From the NCBI GenBank assembly GCA_902518475.1, contig CABYGI010000001.1, forward strand, positions 1 to 64,000: a stretch of 64,000 nucleotides of DNA, read 5' to 3'. The position numbers and the translations under genes were made by a program. Of this stretch, positions 34,798-42,909 are shown in pieces. This DNA comes from an uncultured Prochlorococcus sp. GTDB lineage: Bacteria; Cyanobacteriota; Cyanobacteriia; PCC-6307; Cyanobiaceae. Below the pieces are notes generated by a model. It had not been told where the DNA came from, did no database searches, and saw only the letters and a list, made by a program, of their open reading frames with translations. The first letter of the stretch is position 1, and each line of letters begins with the position of its first letter.

Positions 34798-35667
34798 TTA
34801 AAGAATAAAATTTTCTAAATCTTTTAATTGATATTCATTAATTAGTTCCACTTTATTTGATTTTGCTAGTTGATGAGCAGACTTTGTAAAGCCTGATTTT
34901 GAGACTATTATTGCATGTGTACCTTTCCAAAATAATTTACCTGCTGAAATTTCCTGAACTGCTTTATTTCCAATAGCTTTTTCATGATCTTTGCATTGAA
35001 TACATATTCTCAAATCATTTATTGAGGCAATTAAGTCAACCCCTTGATCTCCTGTATTAGGGGTTTCTTTTACTTCCCAGCCATTTTGTTTGAGAATTTC
35101 CATACAATGGTTTTCAAATCTAATACCTTTTTTGTAGTTTTCCTTATTTTTATTTGAGTAGTTTTCTTCTATTAGGTTTAAGCATGATTTCTCTATTTGA
35201 CTTGCTATGAATACAAACCAATCTTCATTCTCGAGCTTTCTAATAGATCCAATTATCTCATCATCAATAGTAGGATTTTCATTACAATATGATCTCCACT
35301 TTTCGAAAAATAATTCGATACTGCCAAATTTTTTTAAAATTACTTTTTCCCAGAAGTATGGTATACCCTCTTTAAATCGCTTGGATCCATTAAATATATT
35401 TTTCTCAATGGCTTTTTCCTCAAGAGGTGGATTGCCAATCCATTTTTTATAATCCTCGTTGCCGTAAGCATCTATTTCCCTTAATCTGATCCTCTCCTCT
35501 AATAAATTATATTTGTTTTCTTCTATTAAATTATTAATTGTTTGAATAAAGAGATTGGAATTTAAAGCATTGTTTAATTTAAACTTTTTCTTTTTTATTT
35601 GATTATCTCTTACAATTACAAGAATTAAAAAAATGATAAAAATAATTAAAATAATAAAAAATTTCAT
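34798..35667 (-). CDS. Membrane-anchored Mrr-like nuclease-domain protein
   Basis: 289 residues. An N-terminal helix (2-20), a variable helical middle, and a C-terminal PD-(D/E)xK domain from about 185: RFENHCMEILKQNGWEV, GDQGVDLIA and IQCKDHEKAIGNKAVQEI hold the Glu, Asp and QxK catalytic residues. Mrr-type domains cut DNA, often methylated DNA. There is no methyltransferase or other restriction gene nearby and the membrane anchor is unusual for a restriction enzyme. Confidence 0.82.
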   Translation of the reverse strand: MKFFIILIIFIIFLILVIVRDNQIKKKKFKLNNALNSNLFIQTINNLIEENKYNLLEERIRLREIDAYGNEDYKKWIGNPPLEEKAIEKNIFNGSKRFKEGIPYFWEKVILKKFGSIELFFEKWRSYCNENPTIDDEIIGSIRKLENEDWFVFIASQIEKSCLNLIEENYSNKNKENYKKGIRFENHCMEILKQNGWEVKETPNTGDQGVDLIASINDLRICIQCKDHEKAIGNKAVQEISAGKLFWKGTHAIIVSKSGFTKSAHQLAKSNKVELINEYQLKDLENFIL

Positions 35668-35687
35668 TAAAGACTTTTATTTTCGAT

Positions 35688-35939
35688 CTAAAAAGTTTTT
35701 GTTTTTCTAATAACAAAATTATTATTTGTTATTACTGAAGATTCATTTACTTCAAATCCATTAATTGCTGATATTTCTCCTTTTATGCCTTCTAATGTTA
35801 ATTGCTCGATAATTCCTTTTATTACTTCATCCTCGACTAATTTTCTATCAATTCTTTCAGGCGTAATATCTGTAAGCCATTTTGAAGTCTTTTTTTTTAC
35901 AACCTCTGTAGGGTTAGTTATTTTTAAGTAGATAGCCAT
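35688..35939 (-). CDS. Conserved small protein, unknown
   Basis: 83 residues, soluble, MAIYLKITNPTEVVKKKTSK start, then TPERIDRKLVEDEVIKGIIE and a beta-rich end. The composition is that of a folded protein; I do not know the family. Same strand as the Mrr-like gene, 20 bases upstream of it. Confidence 0.55.
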   Translation of the reverse strand: MAIYLKITNPTEVVKKKTSKWLTDITPERIDRKLVEDEVIKGIIEQLTLEGIKGEISAINGFEVNESSVITNNNFVIRKTKTF

Positions 35940-35979
35940 TTTTTAATTCATTCAGTTGAATTATAAGCATTAAATCTTC

Positions 35980-36177
35980 TTAACTTTTATTATTGTCATT
36001 ACTTTCCCACTCAAGAAATTGAAAAACAAAAATCGCAAAGATAGAGAAAAATACTATAAACAACCCTAACCATCCTATAAATTTGTGCTCTGTAAAAAGA
36101 TTTGTAAGCATTGATTTTTCTTGATATCTTGATTCCATTTCATATTGATAAGAATCGATGACTTGAAATATATTCAT
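35980..36177 (-). CDS. Small membrane protein, unknown
   Basis: 65 residues: polar N-terminal helix (DSYQYEMESRYQEKS), one membrane helix (about 35-55), acidic tail. No family recognised. Confidence 0.45.
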   Translation of the reverse strand: MNIFQVIDSYQYEMESRYQEKSMLTNLFTEHKFIGWLGLFIVFFSIFAIFVFQFLEWESNDNNKS

Positions 36178-36219
36178 AATTAATAATCTAATAAATCATT
36201 CAATTGGCGGATAATAGTT

Positions 36220-36639
36220 TCAACCGTTTAACTTAATAAAGGCTTCCGATAGGTAATCTGGTCTTTTTCTTATTATAGAAAAATTCAGTTTATTTATTAA
36301 GACTAAATCAACTTCAGCAATCGTTAAGATTTCATTTTTCTTGTTAAGAAATTTTGAAATTACATTAATCCTAGGACTTTTATCAATATTGAATTCACTC
36401 TCGATTATTATTTTTTCACCAAGAAATAAAGGAGATTTATATTTTATTGAAGTATTGACTAAAGGTAAATCTAAGTCATTTTTAGTTAGTTCGAAATAAC
36501 TTATACCTACTTCCGAAAGTGCATTTATTCGGCTTTCTTCAAGCCAATTAAAATATTTACCGTGCCACATCACTCCTGCATGATCTGCATCTTGAGGTAA
36601 AACAATTTTTGCTATTTTCCAAACTGGTTTTGAGTTCAT
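36220..36639 (-). CDS. 4HBT-fold acyl-CoA thioesterase
   Basis: 139 residues with the hot-dog signature DADHAGVMWHGKYFNWLEES, including Asp and the conserved HxxYFxWxE. In cyanobacteria a protein of this type hydrolyses 1,4-dihydroxy-2-naphthoyl-CoA in phylloquinone synthesis, so that is a possible role; other acyl-CoA substrates cannot be excluded. No men genes are nearby. Confidence 0.82.
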   Translation of the reverse strand: MNSKPVWKIAKIVLPQDADHAGVMWHGKYFNWLEESRINALSEVGISYFELTKNDLDLPLVNTSIKYKSPLFLGEKIIIESEFNIDKSPRINVISKFLNKKNEILTIAEVDLVLINKLNFSIIRKRPDYLSEAFIKLNG

Positions 36640-36746
36640 CTTTTATTTAAAAAATATTTTTATTCAATGAAAAAAAACTTATTTTGATATTGTAGATTAA
36701 TTTTGTTTATTAACATAAGAATCATCAAGACTATATTTATAAAGTT

Positions 36747-36983
36747 ATGTTTAATCGTAAAAATAGAAGTAGAAAAATGAAGAAGATTTTTCAATGGGAA
36801 GAATATTTAAATTGGAAAAATATGTCAAAGGAACAGAAATTAAATTTTAAGAGGGCGTGCTTGTTCCCATTTCTCGTATATATAGTTTATGTTTTTCTTA
36901 ATCAGTATTCCTTGGCAATTCTTTTGTTACTAGGACTTTATTTTTTAATTAGATTTAAAAATAGAAATAAGTTGGGAAGATGA
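36747..36983 (+). CDS. Small membrane protein, unknown
   Basis: 78 residues, or 68 from Met11 (36777). Basic, aromatic first half (KKIFQWEEYLNWKNMSKEQK) and one or two helices (about 45-70). No family recognised. Confidence 0.5.
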   Translation: MFNRKNRSRKMKKIFQWEEYLNWKNMSKEQKLNFKRACLFPFLVYIVYVFLNQYSLAILLLLGLYFLIRFKNRNKLGR

Positions 36984-37084
36984 ATATTTTTTTATTTTGA
37001 TTTATTTAGATTTGTTTTAAAATTATCTAGTTTTTCTAAATAACTTTATTGGCATATGACAATAGTATTAGATAGATTATTTTT

Positions 37085-37321
37085 ATGAAAAGAGTTATTT
37101 TATTTTTATGTGTAGTAGTTTTTTCAATATTTTCTAATACGAATAATTTATTAGCAAAAGAAATTGAAAATAACATCAAAGAGAATATTTCTAATGAAAT
37201 TGAAGAAATTAAGCCTGATAATAAAAAAAATAATATTTCTAATTCTTCAGCAGAAGATATTTTTGGTGATGAACAAACTTTTCCATTCGTTGCAGGTTTG
37301 GGGAAAAATGCAGCCCATTGA
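37085..37321 (+). CDS. Secreted small acidic protein, unknown
   Basis: 78 residues: signal peptide to about residue 24 (NNLLAKE), an Asn/Glu-rich linker and a compact C-terminal motif EDIFGDEQTFPFVAGLGKNA that has higher-complexity sequence than the rest and looks conserved. Function unknown. Confidence 0.55.
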   Translation: MKRVILFLCVVVFSIFSNTNNLLAKEIENNIKENISNEIEEIKPDNKKNNISNSSAEDIFGDEQTFPFVAGLGKNAAH

Positions 37322-37364
37322 TTTCAAGGTTCTTGATAATTTAGAAAAAGATTTTTAAATACTA

Positions 37365-37529
37365 ATGAAAGGTCTTAGGGTTCTAGAGCTTTCCGAAGCA
37401 CTTAATATTGATAGCGCTGATTTATTAGCTGTTTGTATTATTCTAAAAATAAAAGCTACATCAAGATTAAGCATGCTTTCATTTGAAGAATGTAAAAAGA
37501 TAACTGATTACTATGAAAATAAAAATTAG
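37365..37529 (+). CDS. Mini-protein resembling the IF-2 N-terminal domain
   Basis: 54 residues, MKGLRVLELSEALNIDSADL then LLAVCIILKIKATSRLSMLS. The pattern LRVxELxxxLNxxxxxLL, followed by a helix and short turn, is that of the small IF2_N-type fold, which in IF-2 may contact ribosome or initiator tRNA. It stands alone here. Possible translation-associated role, unproven. Confidence 0.55.
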   Translation: MKGLRVLELSEALNIDSADLLAVCIILKIKATSRLSMLSFEECKKITDYYENKN

Positions 37530-37548
37530 AATTTTTTTATAAATTATT

Positions 37549-37806
37549 TTATTTTTTAATGTCTTTAATCATTGATACTAAAGTTGAATGAATTTCTTCT
37601 TCAGATATTTCATTTTTAAAATTGATAATTGCTGATTGGCCATCGTAATTGATTTTTATATAACTATTATTAATTTCTTCCATATAAGCATTCTCAAATC
37701 TTGATATCTTCCCATAATGAATAAGATATTTGTGCACTGAATCTATGTGATCATTGTTCATATGATCACAAACTCTTTTACTTGTTTCTTTACTAATAAT
37801 TTTCAT
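37549..37806 (-). CDS. DUF2470 domain protein
   Basis: 85 residues. VCDHMNNDHIDSVHKYLIHYG carries the HMNxDH pattern of DUF2470, the small domain found at the end of HugZ-type heme-handling proteins (core motif DHMNNDHIDSV). Here it is a single-domain protein. It may bind heme, by family analogy only. 18 bases downstream of the Dus gene, same strand. Confidence 0.82.
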   Translation of the reverse strand: MKIISKETSKRVCDHMNNDHIDSVHKYLIHYGKISRFENAYMEEINNSYIKINYDGQSAIINFKNEISEEEIHSTLVSMIKDIKK

Positions 37807-37824
37807 TAAAAAAATAAATTTGTT

Positions 37825-38832
37825 TTAAGCTAAACTATTTTTTTCATTATTCAAAGTTTTAATCATTTTAATTATTAAATTTTTAACTTCATTTTTATCA
37901 ACAGCTCTAACCAAGTTATTTCTCAAATTTGATGCTCCTTTAATGTCTTTGCATGTCCATGAGATATGTTTCCTTGCAATTAGCAATCCGTGATCTCCTT
38001 TTTCTTTTATTAATTCATCAAGATGCTCAATAATTAAATATAGTTTTTCTTCTGTGTTTGGTTCTTTAAAATTTTTGTTTTCTCTAAGGGCATAATCTAT
38101 CTCTCCTATTTTCCATGGGGATCCTAAAATTCCTCGTCCAATCATTACACCATCAGCATTTGTTTTACTTAAACAATTAAGAGCATCATCTGGATTTTTG
38201 ATATCTCCATTAGCAATTACTGGAATTTGCAACAACTTTTTAAGTCTCCCGATCATTTCCCAATCTGACTTGCCTGAAAAACCCTGTTTTCTAGTTCTTC
38301 CATGAAGTGTGATCATCGTTGCTCCCGCATCTTGAAGTTTAAATAAGAAATCCTCTATATTTTCTTCTTTACTATCCCATCCGAGTCGTGTTTTTACTGT
38401 TACCGGAACCCTAACAGCTTTTACAACATTTTTGACTAATTCTATAGCAAGTTTGCGGTCTTTAATTAAAGCACTGCCTCCACCTTTCTTCGCAATTTTT
38501 TTTACTGGACATCCCATATTTATATCAATTAAGAAAGCTCCAGAGTCCTCAGCTTGTTTCGCAGCTTCAGAAACAGCATATGGCCTATTATCAAATATTT
38601 GTACTCCAATTGGACCTTCTTCTAAATCTAGTTGATTGATTTTTTGTGTGCCATATCCTTTTTTAAGACTTGTGGCATTTATCATTTCAGTAAAAAGTAG
38701 AGAGTTTGGAGCCCATTTACGTACAAGTCGTCTAAAAATGTTATCTGTAACTCCTGCTAATGGCGATAGCATTACCTTACTTGTAATTATCCTGTTAATT
38801 CCCCTTCCTTTTAGCCTTATATTTGAAGACAT
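37825..38832 (-). CDS. tRNA-dihydrouridine synthase (DusB/NifR3-like)
   Basis: 335 residues, FMN TIM barrel: MLSPLAGVTDNIFRRL start, INMGCPVKKIAKKGGGSALI with the catalytic Cys, TLHGRTRKQGFSG, and VIANGDIKNPDDA/GVMIGRGILGSPW for FMN phosphate. It reduces uridines in tRNA D-loops. Length is typical. Probably co-transcribed with the DUF2470 gene. Confidence 0.93.
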   Translation of the reverse strand: MSSNIRLKGRGINRIITSKVMLSPLAGVTDNIFRRLVRKWAPNSLLFTEMINATSLKKGYGTQKINQLDLEEGPIGVQIFDNRPYAVSEAAKQAEDSGAFLIDINMGCPVKKIAKKGGGSALIKDRKLAIELVKNVVKAVRVPVTVKTRLGWDSKEENIEDFLFKLQDAGATMITLHGRTRKQGFSGKSDWEMIGRLKKLLQIPVIANGDIKNPDDALNCLSKTNADGVMIGRGILGSPWKIGEIDYALRENKNFKEPNTEEKLYLIIEHLDELIKEKGDHGLLIARKHISWTCKDIKGASNLRNNLVRAVDKNEVKNLIIKMIKTLNNEKNSLA

Positions 38833-39002
38833 ATGATTTTAAATTTATTTAATCTTTTTTTATTATAAATTCAGATATGGAGCTGATTTTATGTTTTATA
38901 TTTATTTCTTAATTTATAATAAGTGCTTTTACTTAAATAGGCCTAATTGATTACTTTTTTTGCTAGTTTATGTTGAGTTGAAATTTAAAAAGGAAGTTTT
39001 TC

Positions 39003-39395
39003 TTGTTTATATTGATTTCTATTTTTCTCCCAATAATTATTTTTATTGCACCAATAAATGTAAATGCTTTGCAAGGTAATTTAGATTTATCAAGTGCTCA
39101 AACTTCAGTAGGCAAAAGATTTGCTAAAGTTTTTTGTGATGCTAAGAGGGAAGGTTTAGATTCTGATTTTGCTAGTGAATATGCCTTAAATAATACATAT
39201 TTGAAATTTGTAGCATTTCCAGATGATGACGAATATTTGGCTGATCTATGGAACTTCACCCATAATAATATATTAGATAATTGTGGTGAATTTGTAGATA
39301 TAAATGATCTAAAAGACCTAGAGATTTTTTTTAAAGAAGAAGGTTTAATTGCATCAAATAGGGAACTCTATTTACCAACTTTTGAGAATAATTAG
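39003..39395 (+). CDS. Secreted protein, member A of a two-gene family in this window
   Basis: 130 residues, TTG start, signal peptide ending VNALQG (about residue 24). The mature part begins with LSSAQTSVGKRFAKVFCDAKREGLDS (core KRFAKVFCDAKREGLDS) and has a later NILDNCGEF. The same layout, with Cys in equivalent places and a following FF/YF acidic segment, is found in 57963-58364, so they look like paralogues. Unknown role, periplasmic or lumenal. Confidence 0.6.
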   Translation: MFILISIFLPIIIFIAPINVNALQGNLDLSSAQTSVGKRFAKVFCDAKREGLDSDFASEYALNNTYLKFVAFPDDDEYLADLWNFTHNNILDNCGEFVDINDLKDLEIFFKEEGLIASNRELYLPTFENN

Positions 39396-39442
39396 ATTAA
39401 ATTTTTAGCATGTACTAAAATATAAATAGAATATGAAATTTT

Positions 39443-39853
39443 ATGAAACTATTAGGTTTAAATTCACCTGAAATATTCATAATATTAGTAATTTTGCTTT
39501 CAATTTTAGGTCCAAATAGAGTTGAAAAAGGGTTCTTATTATTCAAAAAACTATTAAATTTCCTCTTAAGTAAAGATGAAGTTCAAAGCTCAGCAAATTC
39601 AAAAGTAAAATCAGAGGAACTAGAAGAGAGTGTAGTTAAAGAAGAAATAGTAGAGCCAGAGGAAAAATCAGAGGAACCAGAAGAAAGTGAAGTTAAAGAA
39701 GAAACAGTAGAGTCAGAAGAAAAATCAGAGGAACCAGAAGAAAGTGAAGTTAAAGAAGAAACAGTAGAGCCAGAGGTAAAATCAATTAAACCTAAAAAAA
39801 GAACTGTTAAAGATGAAATAATAGACGTAGAAGTTGATTCTGATAATAAATAA
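39443..39853 (+). CDS. TatB/TatA-like protein with tandem acidic repeats
   Basis: 136 residues. Residues 1-45 (NSPEIFIILVILLSILGPNRVEKG) have the Tat A/B plan: Glu before a short helix, then LGPxR and an amphipathic helix. The tail holds three copies of a 19-residue unit, KSEEPEESEVKEETVESEE-like, encoded by 57-base tandem repeats (about 39606-39779). Possibly a TatB-type translocase component with an expanded acidic tail; unproven. Confidence 0.6.
   Translation: MKLLGLNSPEIFIILVILLSILGPNRVEKGFLLFKKLLNFLLSKDEVQSSANSKVKSEELEESVVKEEIVEPEEKSEEPEESEVKEETVESEEKSEEPEESEVKEETVEPEVKSIKPKKRTVKDEIIDVEVDSDNK
39606..39779 (+). repeat. 57-base tandem repeat, three copies
   Basis: Within the TatB-like gene: the second and third copies are nearly identical at the DNA level, the first is diverged. 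Recent slippage duplication is the likely origin, and copy number should vary between strains. Confidence 0.8.
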
Positions 39854-39985
39854 GATTTAAAACAAATCAAAGAATAATAGCCAAATTTGGATCCTAAAAA
39901 AGGAAATTATAAAATAATTTGCTTATTTTTAATTAAAAAAAATTCTTTATTTTTTAATATTTTAATTTGAATTATAAAAAGGTTG

Positions 39986-40498
39986 TTATGAATCTAAAGC
40001 TACTTCTATCGCTGCTATTAAGTTTTCGTCAAACGGTTTAACACCTGGCTTGAATCTTGCAATTACTTTACTATCTTTACCTATCAGAAACTTCTCGAAA
40101 TTCCATTCAACATCTCCTTCAGGTTCAACTTTGTTAAGGGTTGTGTATGGTTCTGTGGTGTTGCCTTTGGCATGAACTTTTTCACAGATTTCAAACTTAA
40201 CTCCATATTTTGTTGTGCAAAAATCTTTTATTTCTGAAAGAGAGTCTGGTTCTTGTTTTCCAAAATCATTACAAGGGAATGCAAGTATTCTTAGGCCTTT
40301 GCTTGAGTATAAATCATGTAGCTTTTGAAGATCCTCATACTGAGCAGTATTTCCGCAATAACTAGCTACATTAACAACTAAAATTACTTCCCCTGAATAT
40401 TCACCTAGTTTTATGGATGATCCGTCCGCGGAAAGAACAGTTGTATTTTGTACGTCAACTTGCATGTCTAAAAAAAATTCACCCTTTGAAGATAGCAT
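39986..40498 (-). CDS. Glutathione peroxidase-like thiol peroxidase
   Basis: 170 residues, or 159 from Met12 (40465). Peroxidatic Cys48 in NVASYCGNTAQYEDLQKLH (core shown), then LAFPCNDFGKQEP and WNFEKFLIGKD typical of GPx proteins. Cys instead of selenocysteine and the extra Cys in FPCNDF suggest it uses thioredoxin or NADPH systems, as known for cyanobacterial GPx. It removes lipid hydroperoxides. Confidence 0.92.
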   Translation of the reverse strand: MLSSKGEFFLDMQVDVQNTTVLSADGSSIKLGEYSGEVILVVNVASYCGNTAQYEDLQKLHDLYSSKGLRILAFPCNDFGKQEPDSLSEIKDFCTTKYGVKFEICEKVHAKGNTTEPYTTLNKVEPEGDVEWNFEKFLIGKDSKVIARFKPGVKPFDENLIAAIEVALDS

Positions 40499-40611
40499 TG
40501 TGTAGACTTTATTGTGTTTAATTCATATGGTGTTTTTCTTTATTTCTTTTATAAGTTTTAATTTTTCATTTAATTAACCCTTTATAATTAATATTATTAA
40601 TCAGCTTAAAT

Positions 40612-40854
40612 TTGGACCCTCTAGACCCACTTACTGAAATTATTAATTCCGGTCAAGGTTTTTCACCTGCAATTGCTTTAGAAAGAATTATTTGGGCATT
40701 GATTGGAATCTTTTTTTTAGGGGCAATTTCAAGATCAATAACTAATAGCATGCGAAGTCAAAATTGGTTTGGTAGAAATTTTTTATTTAGTTATTCTAAA
40801 GATAAAAAAATTACAGATGATTCATCTGCAAAACCCTCTGGTGATGAAGACTAA
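40612..40854 (+). CDS. Small membrane protein, unknown
   Basis: 80 residues, TTG start (LDPLDPLTEIINSG), one helix at about 24-42, then basic and acidic tail. It ends nine bases before purT, so is probably in the same transcript. No family recognised. Confidence 0.55.
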   Translation: MDPLDPLTEIINSGQGFSPAIALERIIWALIGIFFLGAISRSITNSMRSQNWFGRNFLFSYSKDKKITDDSSAKPSGDED

Positions 40855-40863
40855 GTTTTATAT

Positions 40864-42039
40864 ATGAAAGAATCAACTTTTTCTAGAAAGAGAATTTTAT
40901 TGCTTGGTAGTGGCGAGCTTGGAAAGGAATTAGTAATAGAATCTAAAAGATTAGGATTAGAAGTTATTGCTATTGATCGATATGAAAAAGCACCTGCAAT
41001 GCAAGTTGCTGATTATTCAAGAGTGATTGATATGGGAGATAAAAATATTTTAAAAAATGTTATAAAAGAATTTAAGCCTGACTATGTTGTCCCAGAAATA
41101 GAGGCACTTTCAATTGAAGCCCTAAAAGAACTAGAGGAGGAAGGATTCAATATTGTTCCCAACGCAAGAACTGTAGAAATTACTATGAATAGAGATAAAA
41201 TTAGAGACTTAGCTTCTAGAGATTTAAAAATTAAAACTGCAAAGTTTGATTATATTTTTGAATTTGATGATTTAGAAAAAAAAGCAGATGAAATTGGATT
41301 CCCACTTTTACTTAAGCCTTTAATGAGCTCTTCAGGAAAGGGACAGAGTTTGGTTGAAACAAAAAATGATTTACAAAATGCTTGGGAACAAGCACGAGTA
41401 AATTCAAGAGGAAATGTTAAAGGTGTAATTATTGAAGAATTTATTAATTTTGATTTTGAGTTTACTCTCTTAACTGTGAGAAAAGGAAATGGCGAAAATA
41501 TTTTTTGTTTACCAATTGGACATCTTCAATCTAATGGAGACTATCAGTCTAGTTGGCAACCTGTAGAGGTCAAGGAGTCCTTAATTATTGAAGCAAAAAG
41601 AATGACAAGTAGAATATTAAATAACCTTAATGGAGCTGGATTATACGGAGTAGAGTTTTTTATAAAAGGAAATCAGGTGATATTTTCAGAATTATCTCCA
41701 AGACCACACGACACCGGTATGGTTACACTAGTTAGTCAAAATATTAATGAATTTGAATTGCATTTGAGGGCTTTTTTAAATTTGCCCATACCATATATAG
41801 ATCTAATAAAACCCTCTGCAACAAGAGTTATACTTTCTAGCCAAGAGTGTACAAATCCTATTTATGAAGGTCTTAATGAAGCATTAGAATTTGAAAAGAC
41901 TAAAGTGCTAATATTTGGCAAACAAGTTTCCAGAAAAGGGAGAAGAATGGGTGTTGTTCTCTCATCAAATTCTGACATTAATTTGGCTAGAAAAAATGCA
42001 GATGAAGCTGCTAGTAAAATTAAAGTCATTAGTGAATAA
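40864..42039 (+). CDS. purT: Formate-dependent phosphoribosylglycinamide formyltransferase PurT
   Basis: 391 residues. ATP-grasp enzyme with LLGSGELGKELVIESKRLG at the N-terminus, KPLMSSSGKGQSL in the ATP site, VEFFIKGNQVIFSELSPRPHDTGMVTL (cores VIFSELSPRPHD) for catalysis. It formylates GAR with formate and ATP in purine synthesis, an alternative to folate-dependent PurN. Confidence 0.96.
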   Translation: MKESTFSRKRILLLGSGELGKELVIESKRLGLEVIAIDRYEKAPAMQVADYSRVIDMGDKNILKNVIKEFKPDYVVPEIEALSIEALKELEEEGFNIVPNARTVEITMNRDKIRDLASRDLKIKTAKFDYIFEFDDLEKKADEIGFPLLLKPLMSSSGKGQSLVETKNDLQNAWEQARVNSRGNVKGVIIEEFINFDFEFTLLTVRKGNGENIFCLPIGHLQSNGDYQSSWQPVEVKESLIIEAKRMTSRILNNLNGAGLYGVEFFIKGNQVIFSELSPRPHDTGMVTLVSQNINEFELHLRAFLNLPIPYIDLIKPSATRVILSSQECTNPIYEGLNEALEFEKTKVLIFGKQVSRKGRRMGVVLSSNSDINLARKNADEAASKIKVISE

Positions 42040-42090
42040 ATATTAAATAAAAATAATGAAAAAATTACTTATTTCCTTTGTTTTTGTTCT

Positions 42091-42333
42091 TTGATTCTCT
42101 GGGTATTATTTGAGTATGTTCTCGCTTTCTCAATGATTGAAAACTATAAAGGTTGGGATATAACTTTAAATTGGGATAATAAAGATTATCTCAAGAGTGA
42201 TACTACCAAAAGTAATTTTTTTAATCAAAAGGAAAAATGGATTGGAGTTCACTTAAATGGTGACAAAATCTATGGTTCTTCTCTAAAAGAAATAAGGCAT
42301 ATTATTGATTATCCTAGTTTGCATGCAAAGTAG
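42091..42333 (+). CDS. Small protein, possibly secreted, start uncertain
   Basis: 80 residues from a TTG, or 66 from the ATG at 42133 (MIENYKGWDITLNWDNKDY). Just upstream, an ATG at 42057 opens a signal-peptide-like stretch (MKKLLISFVFVL) that stops at TGA at 42093-42095, one base out of frame, overlapping this start. A single-base change would fuse them into a normal secreted protein, so the gene may be frameshifted or may be read from the inner start. Function unknown. Confidence 0.5.
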   Translation: MILWVLFEYVLAFSMIENYKGWDITLNWDNKDYLKSDTTKSNFFNQKEKWIGVHLNGDKIYGSSLKEIRHIIDYPSLHAK

Positions 42334-42348
42334 GTTAAAAGACTTTTT

Positions 42349-42510
42349 TTAATTATCCTGATTATTTTCATTATCTTCTATAAGCTCATTAGCAAGTTTT
42401 CTTAAATCTCCCTTAATCGAAACCCATGTAAAAGCGATTATAAAAATTGAAGCAGATATTGCAACAGTGATTTTTTCGATAGGGGACATTCCAAGTGCAA
42501 TAGCAAACAT
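42349..42510 (-). CDS. Small single-helix membrane protein, unknown
   Basis: 53 residues: MFAIALGMSPIEKITVAISA, a helix to about residue 32, then an acidic Asn-rich tail. Composition fits a real gene; no family recognised. Confidence 0.5.
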   Translation of the reverse strand: MFAIALGMSPIEKITVAISASIFIIAFTWVSIKGDLRKLANELIEDNENNQDN

Positions 42511-42674
42511 TTCAAACCAATATTAATTTTTCATTATATTGAATTTTTTTAAATAGTTTGAATCAAATTTGTTATTGCAATGATATTTAATTATTCAAAA
42601 TATAATAAATTAAATTTAAATTACTTATTTTATTTATTGTTTCTGATTTAAATTTTATTGAGTAAGATCAAATT

Positions 42675-42908
42675 ATGGAAAAAAAAAAGTGCCCACAATG
42701 TAAAAATTTAATTTTAAAAACTTCTCCAACATGTTTATACTGTGGCAGACCTAATAAATTTATAACTAAAGAATACGTCAATAAAAAGTGGAACAAAGAT
42801 AAGAATAAAAATATATTTGATTATATTTTTATTAATAAGAATATTGTATTTATTTTATTATCTCTATTTACGATTTTCTTATTATATTTAGTTAAATATA
42901 ATCAATAA
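42675..42908 (+). CDS. Zinc-ribbon membrane protein, unknown
   Basis: 77 residues with CPQC and CLYCG knuckles (residues 6-24), a basic linker and a C-terminal helix (about 56-72). Same plan as the 18319 protein, but sequence differs. Converges on pepN with a one-base gap. Confidence 0.6.
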   Translation: MEKKKCPQCKNLILKTSPTCLYCGRPNKFITKEYVNKKWNKDKNKNIFDYIFINKNIVFILLSLFTIFLLYLVKYNQ

Positions 42909-42909
42909 A

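Noticed and set aside
34798-36639. A restriction-modification or phage-defence island around the Mrr-like gene
   Set aside because: No methyltransferase, toxin-antitoxin, integrase or other defence gene lies nearby; neighbours are small hypotheticals and a thioesterase.
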